Assembly (NCBI GenBank): GCA_022825135.1
Contig: JAJDYN010000005.1
Span: 248,001-312,000 of the forward strand
From: Gemmatimonadota bacterium
GTDB lineage: Bacteria > Gemmatimonadota > Gemmatimonadetes > Longimicrobiales > Gaopeijiaceae
DNA: 64,000 nucleotides
Direction of reading: 5' to 3'
The notes beneath the pieces were generated by a model that was given only the letters and a program-made list of their open reading frames with translations, was not told the origin of the DNA and searched no databases. Shown piece by piece: positions 8,931-18,664 of this stretch. Positions within the stretch are counted from its first letter, which is position 1; each line of letters starts with the position of its first letter. The position numbers and the translations under genes were made by a program.

Positions 8931-9794
8931 TCAATTCGGCACCTCGAATGTCACCAGGGTCTCGCCAGCGGCCGCCGTCGCCGGTCCTGTGACTTCCATC
9001 CCGGCCGCGTCCACGACGAGGTAGCTCGACCCGTTCACGATGAGCGTCGCCGGCACCACCCCGTCCGGAAGCTCCACCGTGACCGGGCCTGCCACGACGG
9101 CGGCCCGCACTTCCCCACCCCCGTAGGAGAACTCGCTGCCGGTCGCCGCCAGCACTCCGACGGCCCGGCCGGCGACCCGGCGGACGTCGATTACGGTGCC
9201 GGGCACGACGTTCTCCAGACGAACGACCACCGGTCCGCTCACAACCTCCATACGCCCCCCGACCTGACCAGGCAGCTCGGGCGCCGACGTGGACGGCGGG
9301 GCCGGCGGCGCCCCCCCCGTGAACACGCGCGGGATCCATCCGTTGAACGGGCCGGGCAGCGCGGACAGCGCACCCGCGCTGATGAGCACGAGCACGGCCG
9401 CCCGTCCGAGCCAACGAAGCGTCCGCACGGTGCCGCGCGTCCGGATTCCCCGGACAGCATCCCGGCGCCCGCGCCCGATCGGCACCACACGGGCACCTGG
9501 TCCCGTTGCGACATCCGGACGCCCGGGCCCGCTTGCAAACTCGGCCGACTCCGTTCCCGCCGAGTTCTCCGCCACACCGCCCGGCTCCGCTACAGACGCC
9601 CCTTCCGCCCGCAGGTCCATCTTCAGCGGCACCGTCAGCGCCGACAGTGCCTGCTCGACGGCCTCGGCTCGCGACCGGGCATCCTCCAGGGCCCGCGCAC
9701 AAGCGGCGCACTCGTTCAGGTGGGCCAACACCTCATCCGCGACCGGCTCCCGGTCGCGCACCGCGAGGATCATTCCTTCCGTCAGATGGATCAT
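8931..9794 (-). CDS. Anti-sigma factor (zf-HC2-like) with FecR-like domain
   Basis: N-terminal VLAHLNECAACARALE zinc-finger motif, single TM region, directly downstream of the ECF sigma gene. Confidence 0.75.
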   Translation of the reverse strand: MIHLTEGMILAVRDREPVADEVLAHLNECAACARALEDARSRAEAVEQALSALTVPLKMDLRAEGASVAEPGGVAENSAGTESAEFASGPGRPDVATGPGARVVPIGRGRRDAVRGIRTRGTVRTLRWLGRAAVLVLISAGALSALPGPFNGWIPRVFTGGAPPAPPSTSAPELPGQVGGRMEVVSGPVVVRLENVVPGTVIDVRRVAGRAVGVLAATGSEFSYGGGEVRAAVVAGPVTVELPDGVVPATLIVNGSSYLVVDAAGMEVTGPATAAAGETLVTFEVPN

Positions 9795-10297
9795 CGTCCC
9801 GCATCCTCCCCGGACGGTCTCAGGAGTTCCAGAAAGCGGCGCTCGGCCCGGGCCAGCAACGTGCCGACAGACCCTGGCGCAATGCCGACCTCCCGGGCGA
9901 TCTCGCGATACCTGAACCCCGAATAGCGGAGCATCAGGATTTCCCGGCTTCGGTCAGGCATCCTTCCCAGCACCTCCCGTACTCGTTCCCGCTCCTGCTC
10001 GCGCTCCAAGGCGCGGTCCGCCTGCTCCGGTTCAGCGTCGTGCACCGGATTGGAGGCCAGCAGCCGCTGGCGGTTGCCGGCCACTTTCTCCCCATCGAGG
10101 ATGAGGTGCCGCGCGGTCGTGAACAGCCACGCCGCGGGATCCGCGGGAGGCTCCTCGGCGTCGCGCCGCCAAAGCCGCACCATCGCTTCCTGCACGATGT
10201 CCTCAGCCACATCCGGATCTCCGCACCGGTAGGTGCAGTAGCGCAGCAGCTTCGGCTTCAACTGGTCGAAGACGTCGCGAAAGGCCTCTGGCTCCAC
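9791..10297 (-). CDS. RNA polymerase ECF sigma factor
   Basis: LLRYCTYRCGDPDVAEDIVQEAMVRLWR...RMPDRSREILMLRYSGFRYREIAREVGIAPGSVGTLLARAERRFLELL. Confidence 0.93.
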   Translation of the reverse strand: MEPEAFRDVFDQLKPKLLRYCTYRCGDPDVAEDIVQEAMVRLWRRDAEEPPADPAAWLFTTARHLILDGEKVAGNRQRLLASNPVHDAEPEQADRALEREQERERVREVLGRMPDRSREILMLRYSGFRYREIAREVGIAPGSVGTLLARAERRFLELLRPSGEDAGR

Positions 10298-10603
10298 CCG
10301 AGCCCGCTCTCTGTTATGAGTGTTGTCGTCCAGGAAACGACCGGGACGCGGAAAATGTGACGGATCAGCCCGCCGCTCCGCGTCCTTCTACCGGCCCTCG
10401 CCCGCCGCCGTGCCCCGACGGGTTGCGGAAACCCCCCGGAGGATAGAGCGTTGAGGCGCCTCCCGGGGAGCCTCCGTGCGCACGCGAGCTCGGCGAGGGC
10501 TGCACCGAGCAGCGATGGGGCGGGGCCAACGGTGTAACCGACGCGAGGGTGGCTGACGCAGCGGTCCGGCCTGGGACGGGGAACGAGGACGAAACGGGGA
10601 ACG

Positions 10604-12928
10604 ATGACGCTCTCTCGCATGCGGGTAACCAACGTCCTCCCCGGTAGCCCGCCGTTCGCGATATCCCTGGTTGCTGCGGTTGTCGCGACCCTGCTCGCCC
10701 CCTCCGCGCTCCACGGACAGGTCCCGTCGGCGGATCCCGCCGCGGCCACGGACGACGCCCGGACCATTCCCATCGTCATCCCGCGCATCTCCGGGCCCAT
10801 CGAGCTCGACGGCATCGTGGACGAGCCCGCGTGGGACGAGCTGGACCCGTTTCCCATCACGGTCTTCAGCCCCACCTACCGGGCGCCACCCACCGAGACC
10901 ACCGACGTGCGGGTCGCCCACGACGACGAATACGTGTACGTATCGGGCCGGCTCTACGACTCCGAGCCGGAGGCCGTTCGCACGAACACCTTCTATCGCG
11001 ATCGATACAGCGGCGACGACGTTCTGGCCGTCATCTTCGACAGCTACAACGACTTCGAGACCGGCGTCTGGTTCATCACCAACCCATCGGCAAACCGCAT
11101 CGACCGCACGGTCTACAACGACGCCCAGGTCGTCCCGCGTGCCGGGCTGCCGTCGAACGAGGACTGGAATTCGTACTGGGACGTCGTCACCACCCGGAAC
11201 GACGAGGGCTGGTTCGCGGAGTTTCGCATCCCCTTCTCCACCCTGGGCTTTCAGGTGCTGGGCGATGAGGTGACGATGGGCTTCATCTTCTACCGCATGA
11301 TCGCCCGCAAGAACGAGCGCCAGATCTTTCCCGACATCGATCCCCGTTGGGGCGGGCTGGCCTTCGCCAAGCCCTCGCAGGCACAGCGCGTGGTGCTGCG
11401 GGGCGTGCGGCAGTCCACGCCCGTGTACCTGACGCCCTATGCGCTGGGGGGGCTGCAGCAGACCCCGCGACTCGCGGACGGTCCCGCCGGCTCGGAGTCC
11501 ATCTGGGAAACCGAGGGGGAGGGGACCCGTGAGGTCGGGCTGGACATCAAGTATGCCCCCACGTCCAACCTGGCGCTGAACGTCACCGTGAATACCGACT
11601 TCGCCCAGGTGGAGGCTGACAGCGCCCAGGTCAACCTCGAACGCTTCGCGCTGTTCGTCCCCGAAAAGCGCCAGTTCTTCCAGGAGCGCTCCGCGACCTT
11701 CGACTTCAACACCGGCGGGCCTTTCAACCGCCTTTTCTACAGCAGGAGGATCGGACTCGACGACGGCGACATCGTCAGGATCTACGGGGGCGTGCGCGCG
11801 GTCGGACGGGTCGGCGGCACCGACTACGGGCTCCTCAACATGCAGACGGCGGCGCGCGGCGAGCGTTCCTCCGAGAACATGGGCGTGCTGCGGCTGCGCC
11901 AGCAGGTGCTCAACCCCTATTCCAACGTGGGCGCGATGGTCACCAGCCGGCTCGGCACTCCCGGACGGGACAACATCGCCTATGGGCTGGACACCTCGCT
12001 CCGGCTGACCGGCGACGAGTACTTCCAGTTGCAGTGGGCACAGACCTTCGATGAAGCGGTCACGGGAGCGGGCGGACTGAAGACCGGGCTGATCAAGGGC
12101 CGCTGGGAGCGGCGGCGCGACGTGGGGTTCACCTACACACTCGACGCCTCCCGGGTGGGGGCCGACTACAACCCCGGACTCGGCTTCCAGAGGCGCAAGG
12201 ACTTCAGCTTCGGCGGCGTGGACGTTGCATATGGCCAGTTCATCGACGATCCCTCGGCGATGTTCCTTTCGCGGGGCGTGAGACTCACCACCCGGCAGTT
12301 CGTCCGCAACTCGGACCGGACCACCCAATCGACGTTCCTGAACCCGAAGTTCGAAGCCGAGTTCAGGGGCGGCCAGCGATTCGACGTGGGTCTGGAATCG
12401 CAGTACGAGAGCATACGCGAGGCGTTTCCGATTTCAGACGTGGAGGTGCCGGTGGGCGACTACTGGTTCCACGAACTGAAGGCCAACTTCAGCTTCGCGC
12501 GCAGCGAAAGCTTCCGGGGCCGCTACAGCGCCTCCGCCGGAAGCTTCTACGACGGCAGCCGTCTGAGCCTGTCCGTCGGTCCGATCTGGAACCTGTCGCG
12601 CTATCTGGAGCTGGCCACGGGGTACTCCGTCAATCGGATCGACTTTTCGGAGCGCGACCAGGCCACGACGACGCACCTCGCGCACCTGAAGGTGGAGGTG
12701 GCGCTCAACACCCATTTCGCCGTGAGCGCCTACGCCCAGTACAACGGGGTCGACGACCTGACCAGCCTCAACTCGCGCATCCGCTATCACTTCCGGGAAG
12801 GCACGGACCTCTGGATCGTCTATAACGAGGGACTGCACACCGAGCGCGACGCCAACATGATCCCGCGGGCACCGCTCTCGACCGGGCGGTCGTTCTCGCT
12901 GAAGTACTCGCAGACGTTTTCGTGGTAG
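10604..12928 (+). CDS. DUF5916 / CBM9-like domain outer-membrane-associated protein
   Basis: ISGPIELDGIVDEPAWDELDPF...VRVAHDDEYVYVSGRLYDSEP...VPEKRQFFQERS. Confidence 0.85.
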   Translation: MTLSRMRVTNVLPGSPPFAISLVAAVVATLLAPSALHGQVPSADPAAATDDARTIPIVIPRISGPIELDGIVDEPAWDELDPFPITVFSPTYRAPPTETTDVRVAHDDEYVYVSGRLYDSEPEAVRTNTFYRDRYSGDDVLAVIFDSYNDFETGVWFITNPSANRIDRTVYNDAQVVPRAGLPSNEDWNSYWDVVTTRNDEGWFAEFRIPFSTLGFQVLGDEVTMGFIFYRMIARKNERQIFPDIDPRWGGLAFAKPSQAQRVVLRGVRQSTPVYLTPYALGGLQQTPRLADGPAGSESIWETEGEGTREVGLDIKYAPTSNLALNVTVNTDFAQVEADSAQVNLERFALFVPEKRQFFQERSATFDFNTGGPFNRLFYSRRIGLDDGDIVRIYGGVRAVGRVGGTDYGLLNMQTAARGERSSENMGVLRLRQQVLNPYSNVGAMVTSRLGTPGRDNIAYGLDTSLRLTGDEYFQLQWAQTFDEAVTGAGGLKTGLIKGRWERRRDVGFTYTLDASRVGADYNPGLGFQRRKDFSFGGVDVAYGQFIDDPSAMFLSRGVRLTTRQFVRNSDRTTQSTFLNPKFEAEFRGGQRFDVGLESQYESIREAFPISDVEVPVGDYWFHELKANFSFARSESFRGRYSASAGSFYDGSRLSLSVGPIWNLSRYLELATGYSVNRIDFSERDQATTTHLAHLKVEVALNTHFAVSAYAQYNGVDDLTSLNSRIRYHFREGTDLWIVYNEGLHTERDANMIPRAPLSTGRSFSLKYSQTFSW

Positions 12929-12965
12929 CCGGCGGGGTCTGATCAGTCCTTTCGCGGAGGAGCCC

Positions 12966-15956
12966 TCAGCCGCTGCCTGCCCCCAGCGCCACCGCCAGCG
13001 CCACCGCCGCATGCACCGCTTCGCGGCCGCTTCCGTGCGCGATCTGGCTCCGGCAACTGGTGCCGTCGGCGACCAGGAGCGCGTCCTCCGGTGCGGCACG
13101 CACCGCGGGGAGAAGGTCCAACTCAGCCATCTTCATCGACAGCTCGTAGTGTTCGGCCTCGTAGCCGAAGGAACCGGCCATGCCGCAGCAGCCCGACTTG
13201 ATGACGGTGGGTCTGAGCCCGGGAATCCAGTCGAGGACCTGGGGCGTGGCATCGAAGACGCCGAAAGCCTTCTGGTGGCAGTGGCCGTGGATGAAGGCCG
13301 AATCCGTGCCCCGCGCCTGCAGATCGAGTCGGGGACGCACCCGTTCCTCATCGCGGACGAGGAGTTCCTCCAGCAGCAGAGCGCGTTCAGCCACGTTCGC
13401 TGATTCCCTACCGGGAAGCATCGCCGGAATCTCATCGCGCAGCGTGAGCAGGCACGACGGCTCGAGCCCGACGATGGCCGCATCGCGGACGCGCGCGGCC
13501 GACAGCGCGTCCAGCAGCCGGCGGGCCTCGGTACGGGCTTCGTCGACCAGCCCGGCATTCAGATAGGTGCGGCCGCAGCAGAGGGGACGGGAACCCCCGG
13601 CGCGAGAGCCGAGCGCTGCCCCCGCCACCTCGACCCGATACTCCCCCGTCTCCAGCACCTTCATGGCCGCGCGCGCGTTCTCGGGTTCGAAGTAACGGCT
13701 GAAGGTGTCGACCAGCAGCACCACCTCGGGTTTGTCCCCGAGGGCCGGAGGATTCCGGAAGGGCCTGTTGGACCACCTGGGCAACGCGCGCTCGCGGGCG
13801 ATGCCGGTAAGCCGCTCCCCCACACCCCGCAGAACCCCACTTCGTCCCCCGAGGTTGATCACGGGCGCCAGCCTCGCTCCCCGCGCCGCAAGCCGCGGCA
13901 GATGCGCGAGCGCGAGATCCCGCGCGCCGGCGGGATGCTTCTTTCGGTAGTGGTGCATGAACTCGACCTTCATGCGCGCCATGTCCACGCCCGCCGGGCA
14001 CTCGCGGCGGCACGCCTTGCAGCCGATGCACAGGTCGAAGACCTCCTTCATCTCCGGTGAGCGCATCGCGTCGGAGCCGAGCTGGCCGGTCAACGCCAGC
14101 CGCAGCGCATTCGCGCGCCCGCGGGTGACGTGCTTCTCGTCTCCGGTGACGCGGTAGGACGGACACATGGTCCCCGGGTCCGCCTTCCGGCAGGCGCCGT
14201 TGTTGTTGCACATCTCGGCGGCGCCGGCGAGCCCGCCCCACCGGCTCCAGTCGAGGGTGGCCTCGAAGGGCTGGTGGGCGTAGCCGGGGCGGTAGCGCAT
14301 GAGGCTGCGGTCGTCCATGCGCGGGGGATCGACGATCTTTCCGGGATTCATGAGGCCGCGCGGGTCGAAGGCCTGTTTCACCTCCTCGAATGCCGCCGCG
14401 ATGCGACGCCCCATCAGCCCCTCGATGAACTCCGAGCGCACCAGCCCGTCGCCGTGTTCCCCGGAGTGCGATCCGCCCAGGTCGAGTACGACCTGGTGCA
14501 CCTCGGAGGCGATGGCGCGCATGCGGCCCACGTCGGGCGCCCGCTTGAGGTTCAGGGACGGACGCACGTGCAGGCACCCCACCGACGCGTGTGCGTACCA
14601 GGTGCCGTCGGCCCCGTGCCGGCCGAACGCTTTGTTAACCCGCGCCCCGAACTCCGCCAGGCGCGGCAGCGGCACGGCGCAGTCCTCCATGAAGGAGACC
14701 GGCTTCACATCGCCGGGCGACGACATGACGATGCTAAGGCCGGCCTTGCGCACACCCCAGACCCGGGCCTGGTCGGCTGGCGTGAGCGCGCGCCGCATGG
14801 GGCCGGGGTAGCCCAGGTCGCCCATCATCTCTTCGAGCCGATTCAGTCCCTCATGCGCGGCCCGCTCCTCGAAAGCCGAGAACTCCACCACGAGCACCGC
14901 CCCCGGGGTTCCGGGGAAGACCCGCTCCACCACGGGGCGGAACGTGGGGTTCGCGCACGCCAGGCGGAGCACGTTGTCGTCCATCAGCTCGACGGCGGTG
15001 GGATCGAGGGTGACGATGTGCTGCACGGCATCGAGCGCGCTCTCGAGGTCGGGGAAGCGGCAGATGCCAAGCAGGCGGTGCGGCGGCAGACGGGCCAGGT
15101 CGAGCTCGATGGAGGTGAAGAAGGCGAGCGTTCCCTCGGAGCCCACAAGCAGCGGCGCCAGGTTGAGGCCGGGACGCTCAAGGCGATGCAGGTTGTAGCC
15201 GGCCACGTGCCGGAGGACCTTCGGCACCCGCCGCTCCAGCTCCTCCGTCTCGCGGGCGCGGATCTCCCACATGCGGCGCGCGAGAGGGAGTCCCGCGTCG
15301 CCGTTCTCTCCACGCGAGCGCCGACCGCGTCCAAGCGATCCATCACCGCCTTCGGGTGACTTGTCTCGCGCTCGGGCATCCCCCAGCCACTCCTCCGGCA
15401 CCTCCCCGAAGCGGAGCTCGCTCCCGTCCGCGAGCACCGCGTCGATGGCGCGCACCCGGTCGGCCATGATGCCGTAGCGGATGGACCGGGCCCCGGAGCT
15501 GTTGTTGCCGGCCATCCCACCCAGTGTGGCCCGGCTGGAAGTCGCCACGTCCACCGGATAGAAGAGCCCGTGCGGAGCCAGCCACCGGTTCAGGTCGTCA
15601 AGCACCACGCCGGGCTCTACCCGCACCGTCCGCGCCTCCGCGTCCAGCCACGAGATGGCGCCCAGGTGCTTGCTCGTGTCGATCACCAGCGCTCGCCCCA
15701 CCGCCTGCCCGCCCTGCGAGGTCCCCGCCCCCCGCGGCAGCACCGGCACCCCTTCGTGCACCGCGATCTCGATCGCGGTCCTGATGTCCTGCACGGTGAG
15801 CGGCACCACCACCCCCACCGGCTCGATCTGGTAGATGGAGGCGTCGGTGCTGTAGAGCCCGCGGCTGACCGGGTCGAAGAGCACCTCGCCCTCCAGCTCG
15901 CGCCGCAGCCGGGCGGCGAGGGAGAGGTCCCCGATGCGGGGTCGGTGGTCAGGCAT
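12966..15956 (-). CDS. FAD-binding oxidase / Fe-S (CCG-domain) fusion, glycolate/D-lactate dehydrogenase-like
   Basis: PLTVQDIRTAIEIAVHEGVPVLPRGAGTSQGGQAVG, CIGCKACRRECPAGVD, CGRTYLNAG, GCCGMAGSFGYE. Confidence 0.9.
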   Translation of the reverse strand: MPDHRPRIGDLSLAARLRRELEGEVLFDPVSRGLYSTDASIYQIEPVGVVVPLTVQDIRTAIEIAVHEGVPVLPRGAGTSQGGQAVGRALVIDTSKHLGAISWLDAEARTVRVEPGVVLDDLNRWLAPHGLFYPVDVATSSRATLGGMAGNNSSGARSIRYGIMADRVRAIDAVLADGSELRFGEVPEEWLGDARARDKSPEGGDGSLGRGRRSRGENGDAGLPLARRMWEIRARETEELERRVPKVLRHVAGYNLHRLERPGLNLAPLLVGSEGTLAFFTSIELDLARLPPHRLLGICRFPDLESALDAVQHIVTLDPTAVELMDDNVLRLACANPTFRPVVERVFPGTPGAVLVVEFSAFEERAAHEGLNRLEEMMGDLGYPGPMRRALTPADQARVWGVRKAGLSIVMSSPGDVKPVSFMEDCAVPLPRLAEFGARVNKAFGRHGADGTWYAHASVGCLHVRPSLNLKRAPDVGRMRAIASEVHQVVLDLGGSHSGEHGDGLVRSEFIEGLMGRRIAAAFEEVKQAFDPRGLMNPGKIVDPPRMDDRSLMRYRPGYAHQPFEATLDWSRWGGLAGAAEMCNNNGACRKADPGTMCPSYRVTGDEKHVTRGRANALRLALTGQLGSDAMRSPEMKEVFDLCIGCKACRRECPAGVDMARMKVEFMHHYRKKHPAGARDLALAHLPRLAARGARLAPVINLGGRSGVLRGVGERLTGIARERALPRWSNRPFRNPPALGDKPEVVLLVDTFSRYFEPENARAAMKVLETGEYRVEVAGAALGSRAGGSRPLCCGRTYLNAGLVDEARTEARRLLDALSAARVRDAAIVGLEPSCLLTLRDEIPAMLPGRESANVAERALLLEELLVRDEERVRPRLDLQARGTDSAFIHGHCHQKAFGVFDATPQVLDWIPGLRPTVIKSGCCGMAGSFGYEAEHYELSMKMAELDLLPAVRAAPEDALLVADGTSCRSQIAHGSGREAVHAAVALAVALGAGSG

Positions 15957-16044
15957 GGGCGCGCTTCATTAGCTTGCAGGGTTCGGCGTCGCGGGGTCGC
16001 CGCATTCTAATCCGCGGCCCTCTCCACGTCACCCGAGAGCGCGC

Positions 16045-17238
16045 ATGACCACACGCAGCGGCCGGCACTTTCTCCAGCTTCCCGGTCCCACCAACGTACC
16101 CGAGCGCGTGCGGCGCGCCATGGACCGGGCGGTCATCGACCACCGCGGCCCGGAGTTCGCGGAACTCACCCTGGCCGTGCTCGAGGACCTGAAGCCGGTC
16201 TTCAGGACCGACGGCACCGTGTTCGTCTTCCCCTCCTCGGCCACCGGCGCATGGGAGGCGGCCCTGGTGAACACCCTCGCCCCCGGGGACGGCGTCCTGG
16301 CCTTCGACCGCGGCTTCTTCGCCGACAAGTGGGCGGAGGTGGCCGGCCGCCTCGGGCTGGATGTCGACCTGGTTCCGGGCGACTGGCGCGCGGGCGTCGA
16401 ACCGCAACTGGTCGAAGACAGGTTGCGCCGCGACACCAACCGACGCATCCGCGCGGTGATGGTCGTGCACAACGAGACCTCCACCGGCGTGACCACCAAC
16501 ATCCCCGACATCCGCGCCGCCATCGACGCCGCCGGCCACCCCGCGCTCTTCATGGTCGACACGGTGTCCTCGCTCGCGTCCATCGACTTTCGCCACGACG
16601 AATGGGGCGTCGACGTGACCGTCACCGGCTCGCAGAAGGGACTCATGCTCCCGCCCGGCCTCGGCTTCACCGCCGCCGGCGAACGAGCGCTGGCCGCCCG
16701 CCCGGCATCGCCGCTGCCCCACTCCTACTTCAACTGGGACGACCATCTCGCGGCCAACGCGAGCGGCTTCTTCCCCTACACCCCCGCAACCACCCTGCTC
16801 TTCGGCCTGCGCGAGTCGCTCGCCATGCTCGCCGAGGAGGGGCTCGACCGGGTGTTCGCGCGCCACAAACGCTTCGCCGAAGCCACCCGCGCCGCGGTGG
16901 CCGCCTGGGGCCTCGAATGCTACAGCGCCAACCCGTGCGAGCACTCCAACTCGCTCACCGCCGTCCTGCTCCCGGAGGGCCACGACGCCAACTCGCTGCG
17001 CAAGGTCATTCTCGACCGCTTCGACATGTCGCTCGGCACCGGCCTCGGGAAACTCGACGGGCGCGTCTTCCGCATCGGCCATCTGGGAGACCTGAACGAA
17101 CTCACGCTCGCCGGCACGCTCGCGGGCGTGGAGATGGGGCTGCGGCTCGCGGGCGTCCCCCATCGAGCCGGAGGCGTGGACGCGGCGCTGGAGCATCTCG
17201 CGATGACGAGTCAGCCTGCGGATGAGGATGATGGCTGA
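16045..17238 (+). CDS. Class V aminotransferase, alanine/serine-glyoxylate aminotransferase-like
   Basis: LQLPGPTNVPERVRRAMDRAVIDHRGPEFAEL, VHNETSTGVTTNIPDIR, VDTVSSLASIDF, TGSQKGLMLPPGL. Confidence 0.9.
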   Translation: MTTRSGRHFLQLPGPTNVPERVRRAMDRAVIDHRGPEFAELTLAVLEDLKPVFRTDGTVFVFPSSATGAWEAALVNTLAPGDGVLAFDRGFFADKWAEVAGRLGLDVDLVPGDWRAGVEPQLVEDRLRRDTNRRIRAVMVVHNETSTGVTTNIPDIRAAIDAAGHPALFMVDTVSSLASIDFRHDEWGVDVTVTGSQKGLMLPPGLGFTAAGERALAARPASPLPHSYFNWDDHLAANASGFFPYTPATTLLFGLRESLAMLAEEGLDRVFARHKRFAEATRAAVAAWGLECYSANPCEHSNSLTAVLLPEGHDANSLRKVILDRFDMSLGTGLGKLDGRVFRIGHLGDLNELTLAGTLAGVEMGLRLAGVPHRAGGVDAALEHLAMTSQPADEDDG

Positions 17239-17311
17239 TATCACGCACCACTCATCCATGATATCACCTGCATGAATCATGATACTATGCCCGACTCAAG
17301 GGTGATACTAA
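17236..17311 (+). promoter_or_regulatory. Four-site TGATAYYA array upstream of dctP-like gene
   Basis: TGATATCAC 17236, TGATATCAC 17259, TGATACTAT 17280, TGATACTAA 17303; spacings 23, 21, 23 bp. Confidence 0.5.
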
Positions 17312-17325
17312 AACACTGGAGAGCG

Positions 17326-18318
17326 ATGATGTCCCGGAAGCACATTCTGGCGCCCGCGCTGATCGCCGTCTGCGCCCTGTCCGCCTGCGCCCCCGGCGAC
17401 GACACCGGCCCCGTCGAGATCCGCCTCGGACATGTGGGCGCCCCCGAATCCCTCTACGACATCGTCGCGAACGAATTCGCCGAGCGCGCCAACGAGCGCC
17501 TGGGCGAGGCCGGACGCGTCATCGTCTACGGTTCGAGCCAGCTCGGGGGCGACGACGTGCTGCTGCAGAAGCTCAAGCTGGGGACCGTGGAGATGTCACT
17601 GCCGTCCACGGTGATGTCGTCCGTCATCGACGGATTCGGGCTCTTCGAGATGCCCTACCTGGTGCAGGACCGGGAGCACATGAAGCGCATCGAGGAGGAC
17701 GTCTTCTGGGAACACCTGGCCCCGCTCGCCGAAGCCGAGGGCTACCGCATCCTCGCGCTGTGGGAGAACGGCTTCCGCCACATCACCAACAACGCGCGCC
17801 CGATCCGCGCGCCGGAGGACCTCGCGGGCATCAAGCTGCGCACCCCGCGCGGGGTCTGGCGGGTCAAGCTCTTCCAGGCCTACGGCGCCAACCCCACGCC
17901 CATGCCGCTGGCCGAGGTCTTCGTCGCGCTCCAGACCGGGGTGATGGACGGACAGGAGAACCCGCTGGCGCAGATCGCCTCGGCCAAGCTGCACGAGGTG
18001 CAGTCGTACCTGTCGCTCACCGGGCACGTGTACACGCCCGCGTTCGTGACCGTGGGCGAAGCACGCTGGCAGCGGCTGCCGGAGGAGGTGCGCGCCATCC
18101 TGGAGGACACGGCGCGCGAGATGCAGGCGTTCGTGTACGAGACCGCCGCGCGCATGGATGCCGAGCTGCTGGAGGAACTGCGGGCAGCCGGCATCGAGGT
18201 GAACGAGGCCGACCGGGCGCGCTTCCGAGCCGCCAGCGACGCCATCTACGAGGAGTTCGCGGAGGAGGTCGACGGGGGCGGCGAACTGGTGCGACGGGTG
18301 GGGGAGTTGGCGGGCTAG
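17326..18318 (+). CDS. dctP: TRAP transporter solute-binding protein (DctP family), lipoprotein signal
   Basis: MMSRKHILAPALIAVCALSACAPG lipobox; VYGSSQLGGDDVLLQKLKLGTVEMSLPS, GIKLRTPRGVWRVKLFQAYGANPTPMPLAEVFVALQTGVMDGQENPLAQI. Confidence 0.93.
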   Translation: MMSRKHILAPALIAVCALSACAPGDDTGPVEIRLGHVGAPESLYDIVANEFAERANERLGEAGRVIVYGSSQLGGDDVLLQKLKLGTVEMSLPSTVMSSVIDGFGLFEMPYLVQDREHMKRIEEDVFWEHLAPLAEAEGYRILALWENGFRHITNNARPIRAPEDLAGIKLRTPRGVWRVKLFQAYGANPTPMPLAEVFVALQTGVMDGQENPLAQIASAKLHEVQSYLSLTGHVYTPAFVTVGEARWQRLPEEVRAILEDTAREMQAFVYETAARMDAELLEELRAAGIEVNEADRARFRAASDAIYEEFAEEVDGGGELVRRVGELAG

Positions 18319-18340
18319 AGCGGGGTCATTATTATGACTC

Positions 18341-18664
18341 ATGAATAGTCCTCATGATGATTCGCCCAAGCGCCGCGTTGCCGAGCCTGTCCAGGTCTAT
18401 CTGCGTCCGAGCGAAAAGGATCGCCTCGAGCGACTGACGGCGGAGCTCGACACCACCAAGTCCGATGTCCTGCGGCGTGGGCTGAAGGCCCTGGAACTCC
18501 AGATCTCGGATCCGGAACACCATCCGGCGCTGAGGATCATCGGGATGGTGTCCGTGCCCGACGGCGATCTCGGGATCGACGTTGCGCGCGAGCACGACGA
18601 GTATCTCGCCGCCACCGAGATCGCGTCCTGGTCAACCTCCCCGCAAGAGCGCGGCGAGTCCTGA
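18341..18664 (+). CDS. Ribbon-helix-helix type antitoxin-like protein
   Basis: VQVYLRPSEKDRLERLTAELDTTKSDVLRRGLKAL; followed by a PIN domain gene. Confidence 0.7.
   Translation: MNSPHDDSPKRRVAEPVQVYLRPSEKDRLERLTAELDTTKSDVLRRGLKALELQISDPEHHPALRIIGMVSVPDGDLGIDVAREHDEYLAATEIASWSTSPQERGES

Noticed and set aside
6649-9711. 1020-aa TonB receptor with long N-terminus
   Set aside because: The region upstream of 8928 is an alternate frame of the anti-sigma gene; a signal-peptide start at 8928 fits.
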